Shown piece after piece: positions 43,145 through 48,211 of a stretch of 48,211 nt of DNA; the stretch's first letter is position 1; the number at the start of each line of letters is the position of its first letter. The notes under the pieces were generated by a model. It was not told the DNA's origin. It searched no databases and saw nothing but the letters and a program-made list of their open reading frames with translations. This DNA comes from Clostridiales bacterium. Its GTDB lineage: Bacteria > Bacillota > Clostridia > Peptostreptococcales > Anaerovoracaceae. The stretch lies in NCBI GenBank assembly GCA_022766365.1, contig JALENW010000039.1, positions 1 through 48,211 of the forward strand, read 5' to 3'. The translations under genes were made by a program, and so were the position numbers.

Positions 43145-43938
43145 AGTTTTTCAGAGAAGTCGGCGAGGATATAAAGGCAGTTATGACAAGAGACCCTGCG
43201 GCAAGGAGCAAGCTGGAGGTTCTTTTGTGTTATCCCGGGATATGGGCTTTGATTTGGCATAGACCCGCCCATTGGCTTTATAACCACAGGTGTAAACTCT
43301 TGGCAAGAATTATTTCTCAGGTAGCAAGAAACGCTACGGGTATAGAAATTCACCCGGGGGCGAAGATAGGCAGGAGATGTTTCATAGACCACGGAATGGC
43401 AGTTGTTATTGGAGAAACTGCAGAAGTGGGAGATGATGTTACTCTGTACCAAGGTGTGACCCTTGGAGGAACGGGAAAAGAAACAGGGAAAAGACATCCG
43501 ACGATAGGAGACAGGGTCATCGTGAGCTCCGGAGCTAAGGTTCTAGGGCCTTTCACAGTTGGAGACGATGTAAAGATCGGATCCGGATCGGTAGTTCTTA
43601 AGGCAGTGCCGTCAGGCAGCACTGTAGTGGGCATTCCGGGGCAAATTGTAAAGAGATATGGTTCGTCAACTTCCGATATGAATCAGATAAATCTTCCGGA
43701 TCCTATAGCTATTGAGATGGAAGCGTTAAGAAGAAGAATAAAATCTTTGGAAAGACAGCTTGGGGAACTTGAGTGCATGGCAGTGGATGCTGTGCGTAAG
43801 AGTCAATCTTGTATCAAAGATAAAGAGTCCGGAGAGGTGCATGAGGAAGTGTCAGAGGAAACAAGACAAACATTAAAAACACCGGATAATGATGTAAATG
43901 CCAAAGATATTTCAGTAAGCAAAAAGGAGGAAAGGTAA
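43141..43938 (+). CDS. cysE: Serine O-acetyltransferase
   Basis: This 265-residue left-handed beta-helix enzyme makes O-acetylserine from serine and acetyl-CoA for cysteine synthesis. Signatures are [19 protein letters not shown] (about 69-87), [20 protein letters not shown] and the catalytic His in KRHPTIGD. The N-terminal helical domain is short, as in the EpsC/Bacillus type. The C-terminal 70 residues form a charged, probably unstructured extension ([20 protein letters not shown]). GGAG lies just before ATG 43141. It is directly followed by cysS, the usual Firmicute pairing. Confidence 0.95.
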   Translation: MKFFREVGEDIKAVMTRDPAARSKLEVLLCYPGIWALIWHRPAHWLYNHRCKLLARIISQVARNATGIEIHPGAKIGRRCFIDHGMAVVIGETAEVGDDVTLYQGVTLGGTGKETGKRHPTIGDRVIVSSGAKVLGPFTVGDDVKIGSGSVVLKAVPSGSTVVGIPGQIVKRYGSSTSDMNQINLPDPIAIEMEALRRRIKSLERQLGELECMAVDAVRKSQSCIKDKESGEVHEEVSEETRQTLKTPDNDVNAKDISVSKKEER

Positions 43939-45345
43939 TTGAAAATATACAACACTCTCACAAGACAGAAGGAAGAGTTTGTGCCTATTAAGGAGGGACA
44001 GGTTTCGATTTATGTGTGCGGACCAACGGTTTATAACTACTTCCACATTGGAAATGCAAGACCGTTTGTAGTGTTTGACACGCTTAGAAGCTATTTGGAA
44101 TACAGGGGTTATAAGGTAAAATTTGTCCAGAATTTTACAGATGTTGATGACAAAATAATCAACCGTGCCAGGGAAGAGGGTACGAGTGCTCCTGAGATAA
44201 GCAAGAAATATATAGCTGAATATTTTAAAGATACAAAAGCTCTGAACGTGAGGAAGGCGGATGTTCATCCCCGTGTTTCGGAACACATAGATCAGATAAT
44301 CAATTTCATACAAACATTGATCGATAAAGGTTATGCATATGAAAGAGACGGAGATGTGTACTTCTCTACCCGGAAGTTCCCTGAATACGGTAAGCTTTCC
44401 GGACAGAATATCGATGACCTTGAATCCGGTGCAAGAATTGCAATCGGCGAAGTAAAGGATGACCCGCTTGATTTTGCTCTGTGGAAAGCCAGAAAGACAG
44501 AGGACGAAATCGCATGGGAATCTCCATGGGGAATGGGCAGACCGGGATGGCACATAGAGTGCTCGGTTATGGCAAAGACACATCTTGGGGATACAATAGA
44601 TATACATGCAGGTGGACAGGACCTTCAGTTCCCTCATCATGAGAACGAAATTGCACAATCGGAAAGTTGCAACGGTGTAACTTTTGCAAACTATTGGATG
44701 CATAATGGTTATATAACTATAGACAACGAGAAGATGTCAAAATCAAAAGGAAATTTCTTCACTGTCAGGGATATCTTGAAGGATTATTCAGGCGAAGTGA
44801 TAAGGTTTTTCCTATTGTCAGGGCATTACAGAAGTCCGATTAATTTCAGTGATGCCTTGATGGAGCAGGCAAAGGCCGGACTTGAGAGGCTTCATACATG
44901 CAGAGAAAACCTTAATTTTCAGATAAAAGAAGGAAATGAGGGGGAAATTGGACAGGGAGAGGCAAAAGCTTTAAAGGAACTGGACAGCTATGAGGAAGAA
45001 TTTGTCAAAGCTATGGACGATGATCTTAATACAGCCGATGGAATCGCTGCGGTATTTCAGATGGTCACAGCTATAAACAAGGAAATTGCAAAGGGTTCCA
45101 CCAAGGCTTTTGCCAAGGCGGCCCTTGAAAAAATCATGTCCGTTTGCGGGGTTCTCGGCATACTTCAGGAAGAGGAATCCCACGACTTCGGTGAAGAAAT
45201 CATGACTCTTGTAAATCAACGTCAGGAAGCCAGAAAAGCAAGAGATTTTGCGAAAGCTGACGAGATTCGTGACATGCTTGCTGCTAAGGGGATAACTCTA
45301 AAGGATACACCTCAGGGTGTTCAGATAATAAGGGAGACAGAATAG
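43939..45345 (+). CDS. cysS: Cysteinyl-tRNA synthetase
   Basis: This 468-residue class I enzyme charges tRNA-Cys. YVCGPTVYNYFHIGNARP (about 26-43) holds a zinc Cys and the HIGN motif. The other zinc ligands are in WHIECSVM and FPHHENE, and the second ATP motif is KMSKSKGN (about 264-271). The start is TTG 43939, supported by AGGAGG eight bases upstream and by lying immediately after the cysE stop. Its stop directly abuts the mrnC start. The order cysE-cysS-mrnC is as in Bacillus. Confidence 0.96.
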   Translation: MKIYNTLTRQKEEFVPIKEGQVSIYVCGPTVYNYFHIGNARPFVVFDTLRSYLEYRGYKVKFVQNFTDVDDKIINRAREEGTSAPEISKKYIAEYFKDTKALNVRKADVHPRVSEHIDQIINFIQTLIDKGYAYERDGDVYFSTRKFPEYGKLSGQNIDDLESGARIAIGEVKDDPLDFALWKARKTEDEIAWESPWGMGRPGWHIECSVMAKTHLGDTIDIHAGGQDLQFPHHENEIAQSESCNGVTFANYWMHNGYITIDNEKMSKSKGNFFTVRDILKDYSGEVIRFFLLSGHYRSPINFSDALMEQAKAGLERLHTCRENLNFQIKEGNEGEIGQGEAKALKELDSYEEEFVKAMDDDLNTADGIAAVFQMVTAINKEIAKGSTKAFAKAALEKIMSVCGVLGILQEEESHDFGEEIMTLVNQRQEARKARDFAKADEIRDMLAAKGITLKDTPQGVQIIRETE

Positions 45346-45750
45346 GTGGCTTCCGGAAATGCCTATGATAAACTAAACGGGACTACCCTTGCATACATGG
45401 GAGACAGTGCCTATGAACTCTATATCCGGAGACACCTTATCGATATGGGAAAGACCAAGGTAGATAAGCTTCACCATGCCGCGACAAAATATGTTTCTGC
45501 AAGGGCTCAGTCAAAAATCGTGGGGGAGCTTCTCTCTGCCGGAATTCTCACAGATGAAGAAGAATATATATATAGGCGGGGTATGAACCGGAGGCCTAAG
45601 ACTATTCCCAAGAATACCCCGCCGTATATTTACAAGGAAGCTACAGGCTTTGAAGCACTTGTGGGATTTCTCTATCTTAAGGGAAGGTACGAACGCCTTG
45701 GTGAAATTATTAACATGGCGATAGACATTATAGAAGGGAAACAGGAATGA
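45346..45750 (+). CDS. mrnC: Mini-ribonuclease III
   Basis: This 134-residue RNase III-like endonuclease lacks the double-stranded-RNA binding domain and matures 23S rRNA in Firmicutes. The signature is LAYMGDSAYELYIRRHL (about 15-31, catalytic acids), with KEATGFEALVGFLYLKGRY near the C-terminus. The start is GTG 45346, directly after the cysS stop, with GGGAG upstream. Its stop overlaps the thyA ATG (ATGA). Confidence 0.93.
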   Translation: MASGNAYDKLNGTTLAYMGDSAYELYIRRHLIDMGKTKVDKLHHAATKYVSARAQSKIVGELLSAGILTDEEEYIYRRGMNRRPKTIPKNTPPYIYKEATGFEALVGFLYLKGRYERLGEIINMAIDIIEGKQE

Positions 45751-46577
45751 GTAAAGCGGATACTTTATTTATAAATATGTGCAAAAAAATCCTCAAAGAC
45801 GGATTTTCTTCGGAGGGACAAACTGTGCGTGCTAAGTGGGAGGATGGAACACCTGCTCATACTATCAAAACTTTTGGTGTAGTCAACAGATATGATCTCA
45901 GCGAAGAATTTCCTGCATTGACTTTAAGACCGACGCCCATCAAATTGTGTGTGGATGAAATGCTTTGGATATGGCAAAAGAAGTCCAATAATATAAACGA
46001 TTTAAACAGCAAAATCTGGAATCAGTGGGCCGATGAGACAGGGAGCATAGGTAAGGCCTATGGATACCAGATGGCCCAAAAGTATAAATTCTCACAAGGA
46101 ATTATGGATCAGGTGGACAATGTGCTCTGGCAGTTAAAAAACACTCCTTACTCAAGGCGGATAATGACAAATATATATAATTTCCGAGACCTTTCGGAGA
46201 TGGGACTGGAGCCCTGTGCGTATTCAATGACTTTTAATGTGACGGGGGATAAACTCAATGGCATTTTAAATCAGCGATCCCAGGATATTCTCGCAGCAAA
46301 CAACTGGAACGTAGTGCAGTATTCCGTGCTTCTGCATATGATGGCCCAGGTGAGTGGTCTCAAGGCAGGAGAATTGGTACACGTGATTTCCGATGCTCAT
46401 ATTTATGATAGACATATTCCGCTGATTGAGGAGCTTATTTCAAGAGAGAGCTTCCCTGCGCCGAAATTCAAACTAAATCCGGACGTTAAGAATTTTTATG
46501 ATTTCACAGTGGACGACATCATAATTGAAGACTACAGAAAGGGTCCACAGATAACAGGGATACCGATTGCTGTTTAG
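45747..46577 (+). CDS. thyA: Thymidylate synthase (ThyA-type, divergent)
   Basis: This 276-residue enzyme makes dTMP from dUMP with methylene-tetrahydrofolate. The catalytic Cys is C157 in LEPCAYSMTF, where most ThyA proteins read PPCHYxxQF, so the conserved His is Ala here. The dUMP site is QRSQDILAANNWNVVQYSVL, keeping Arg, Ser, Asp and an Asn but not the usual GLPFN. HVISDAHIYDRH is intact. The overlap with mrnC and the DHFR gene directly behind support a folate-linked function. It is a divergent ThyA lineage rather than ThyX. Confidence 0.9.
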   Translation: MSKADTLFINMCKKILKDGFSSEGQTVRAKWEDGTPAHTIKTFGVVNRYDLSEEFPALTLRPTPIKLCVDEMLWIWQKKSNNINDLNSKIWNQWADETGSIGKAYGYQMAQKYKFSQGIMDQVDNVLWQLKNTPYSRRIMTNIYNFRDLSEMGLEPCAYSMTFNVTGDKLNGILNQRSQDILAANNWNVVQYSVLLHMMAQVSGLKAGELVHVISDAHIYDRHIPLIEELISRESFPAPKFKLNPDVKNFYDFTVDDIIIEDYRKGPQITGIPIAV

Positions 46578-46592
46578 GAGGCTTTATAATCT

Positions 46593-47108
46593 ATGAATAT
46601 AATTTTAGCAGCAGATCGAAATTGGGGAATCGGTAAGGACAATGACTTGCTGATACATATCCCCGGAGATCTGAAATACTTTAAAGACAGAACTGCCGGC
46701 AAGACTGTTGTCATGGGACGAAAAACCCTTGAGTCTCTCCCGGGAGGAAAACCTCTGCCCAACCGCAGGAACATAGTTTTAACACGGAGAAGTGACTACC
46801 GGATTGAGGGAGCGGAAGTGGTGAACTCAGTAGAAGAACTTCTGACGCTGATAAGGTTGCATGATAATACCCTTGACACAGATGACATATTCATCATCGG
46901 GGGTGCGGATATCTATAAGCAGATGATGCCGTACTGTGACAAATTCTACATAACCAAAATCGATGCTGACCTGCCGGCGGACAGATATTTTGTTGACCTT
47001 GACAAAATAGACGAGTTGGAAGTAACATGGTCTTCTCCGACAGAGGAGTACAACGGCACGACATACAGGTACTTCCTCTATGAGAGGAAAGGTGATGACA
47101 ATGCATAG
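46593..47108 (+). CDS. folA: Dihydrofolate reductase
   Basis: This 171-residue enzyme regenerates tetrahydrofolate with NADPH. Typical blocks are AADRNWGIGKDNDLLIHIPG (about 6-25), DLKYFKDRTAGKTVVMGRKT, LPNRRNIVLTR and FIIGGADIYKQM (about 99-110). GGAGG precedes ATG 46593, 15 bases after thyA. The thyA-folA pair is functional, since ThyA oxidises the folate cofactor that this enzyme reduces. Its last 8 bases overlap the chosen rlmB start. Confidence 0.95.
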   Translation: MNIILAADRNWGIGKDNDLLIHIPGDLKYFKDRTAGKTVVMGRKTLESLPGGKPLPNRRNIVLTRRSDYRIEGAEVVNSVEELLTLIRLHDNTLDTDDIFIIGGADIYKQMMPYCDKFYITKIDADLPADRYFVDLDKIDELEVTWSSPTEEYNGTTYRYFLYERKGDDNA

Positions 47109-47892
47109 GGTGAAGCAATCCTGTAAGACATCAGGCGATGATGTATGCAGTTCATTTGAGAAGAACGATCTCATATATGGGAGAAATCCTGTGATTGAGG
47201 CTCTGGAGTCGGGACACGCACTGGAAAAAGTGTTGGTTCTGAATGGCGGAACAGGATCGATCAGCAAAATAGTAGCATTGGCTAAAGAAGCCGATGTTCG
47301 TGTAGAATTCGTGGAGAGAAAGGTTCTGGACAGGCTCTCAGGAGGGAGAAATAACCAAGGGGTTGTTGCTAAGGCAGAAACTTTCAAATATTCGACGATT
47401 AAAGATATATTAAAACTGTCAGAGGAACGAAATGAAGATCCATTCATCCTGCTCCTCGACGGCATAGAGGATCCGCATAACCTTGGAGCAATTTTGAGAA
47501 CTGCCGAGTGTGCGGGAGTACATGGCGTTGTGATACCGGAGAGACGTTCTGCGTCAGTAAATCCAACGGTTATAAAAGTTGCAGCCGGTGCTGCAGAGTA
47601 TATGAAGGTGGCAAAGGTTACAAATATGGCAAGGACTGTTGACGAGCTGAAGAATGCGGGCGTCTGGATTGCAGGACTTGACATGGGCAACTGCCATTTA
47701 TATCGACAAAATCTCACAGGCCCTATAGCCATAGTTGTGGGAAATGAGGGAAAAGGCATTAGCAGGTTGGTCAAAGAGAAATGCGACTACATTGTATCCA
47801 TTCCGTTAAAGGGAAATGTGACATCTCTCAATGCTTCCAATGCCGCTGGAATCGCTGTGTATGAGGTTGTCAGACAGCGAGAAAATACCTGA
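47101..47892 (+). CDS. rlmB: 23S rRNA 2'-O-ribose methyltransferase RlmB (TrmH/SpoU family)
   Basis: This 263-residue SPOUT methyltransferase modifies a ribose of 23S rRNA, by family at G2251. The N-terminal substrate-binding part (YGRNPVIEALESG, about 28-40) is followed by the knotted domain with LLDGIEDPHNLGAILRTAEC (about 118-137), IVVGNEGKGIS (about 218) and IPLKGNVTSLNASNAAGIAV. ATG 47101 with AGGAAAGG is preferred; in-frame ATGs at 47095 and 47080 also exist. It overlaps folA by 8 bases. Confidence 0.92.
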   Translation: MHRVKQSCKTSGDDVCSSFEKNDLIYGRNPVIEALESGHALEKVLVLNGGTGSISKIVALAKEADVRVEFVERKVLDRLSGGRNNQGVVAKAETFKYSTIKDILKLSEERNEDPFILLLDGIEDPHNLGAILRTAECAGVHGVVIPERRSASVNPTVIKVAAGAAEYMKVAKVTNMARTVDELKNAGVWIAGLDMGNCHLYRQNLTGPIAIVVGNEGKGISRLVKEKCDYIVSIPLKGNVTSLNASNAAGIAVYEVVRQRENT

Positions 47893-47898
47893 AATCTA

Positions 47899-47927
47899 TT
47901 GACAAGTTTTTAATTTTATAGTACTAT
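47899..47927 (+). promoter_or_regulatory. Sigma-A promoter of tRNA-Thr and tuf
   Basis: TTGACA (47899-47904), a 17-base spacer and TACTAT (47922-47927). Confidence 0.8.
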
Positions 47928-47969
47928 AACAACGATTAGACGCCTTGCGTAATTGCAGGCCCTTTACAG

Positions 47970-48046
47970 GCTGTTGTAGCTCAGTAGGTAGAGCACTTCC
48001 TTGGTAAGGAAGAGGTTCGGCAGTTCAAGCCTGCTCAACAGCTCCA
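47970..48046 (+). tRNA. tRNA-Thr (anticodon GGT)
   Basis: A complete cloverleaf is seen, with a perfect 7-bp acceptor stem (GCTGTTG/CAACAGC). The anticodon stem is CTTCC/GGAAG around loop TTGGTAA, with anticodon GGT at 48003-48005. The T-arm contains GTTCAAGCC, and CCA is encoded. It shares a leader with tuf 40 bases downstream. Confidence 0.96.
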
Positions 48047-48085
48047 GAAATTTAAAATATGATAAATGAAAAAGGAGAATGACAA

Positions 48086-48211
48086 ATGGCAAAGCAAAAG
48101 TTTGAGAGAACGAAACCGCATATTAACATCGGAACCATCGGTCACGTAGACCATGGAAAGACAACTCTGACAGCAGCTATTACAACAACTCTGCAGAACA
48201 GATACGGACTG
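48086..48211 (+). CDS. tuf: Elongation factor Tu (partial, N-terminus only)
   Basis: The first 42 residues run to the window edge. They show the EF-Tu start [20 protein letters not shown] and the G1 loop GHVDHGKTT (about 19-27). AAGGAG precedes ATG 48086. The gene is cut by the end of the window. It lies behind tRNA-Thr and is probably co-transcribed with it. Confidence 0.97.
   Translation, partial: MAKQKFERTKPHINIGTIGHVDHGKTTLTAAITTTLQNRYGL

Noticed and set aside
1-48211. CRISPR array, rRNA genes, integrase or complete insertion sequence
   Set aside because: No spaced direct repeats, no rRNA segments and no transposase or recombinase frame were found.

Overview
The window looks like a chromosomal segment of a low-to-moderate GC anaerobic Firmicute of class Clostridia. 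The signs are strong AGGAGG ribosome sites, sigma-A promoters, a Bacillus-type Fur box, a LexA/DinR box, a 3-hydroxybutyryl-CoA dehydrogenase of butyrate-type metabolism, a CarD/YacL/IspDF/CysE/CysS/MrnC/RlmB/EF-Tu gene order typical of Firmicutes, and a sigma-54 activator. A relative of Eubacteriales family XIII (Anaerovoracaceae) is my guess; no rRNA is present to settle it.

Layout. 1-880: the end of an unknown gene overlapping a DNA methyltransferase, probably a restriction-modification pair. 880-1641: no convincing gene. 1556-4154: a Fur-box-controlled operon of a small DUF6110-like membrane protein and an unusual heavy-metal P-type ATPase. 4178-10363: a cobalamin riboswitch followed by a surface protein that joins a FecR domain to a transcobalamin-like (DUF4430) domain, then an ECF transporter with two T subunits, one double-ATPase subunit and one S subunit; together this reads as a vitamin B12 capture and import locus. 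10386-11243: a sugar-isomerase-like TIM barrel on the minus strand, possibly leaderless. 11323-14745: a second cobalamin riboswitch with its own terminator, then DUF438, DUF1858, an unrecognised His-rich protein and an AEC permease. 14779-15264: a truncated gene start and a small membrane protein.

15505-19009: 3-hydroxybutyryl-CoA dehydrogenase, then a LexA-boxed Y-family DNA polymerase with a YolD-like partner (SOS mutagenesis). 19353-24561: Spx/ArsC-like protein, His-rich Zn/Cd ATPase, macrodomain protein and AsnRS. 24562-25265: a long non-coding gap with palindromes. 25266-28992: EF-G-like GTPase and RadA. 29282-35927, minus strand: a sigma-54 activator gene followed by a well-formed -24/-12 promoter and a four-gene amino-acid operon (DapF-like epimerase, DAACS symporter, LysA, D-cysteine-desulfhydrase-like enzyme).

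36509-48211: a housekeeping run on the plus strand: carD, PIN/TRAM protein, ispDF, proS, two chrA halves, cyclophilin, cysE, cysS, mrnC, thyA, folA, rlmB, tRNA-Thr(GGT) and the start of tuf. The strongest candidates for new biology are the B12 capture locus, the second B12 riboswitch with no obvious B12 gene behind it, and the sigma-54-controlled DapF/LysA operon.
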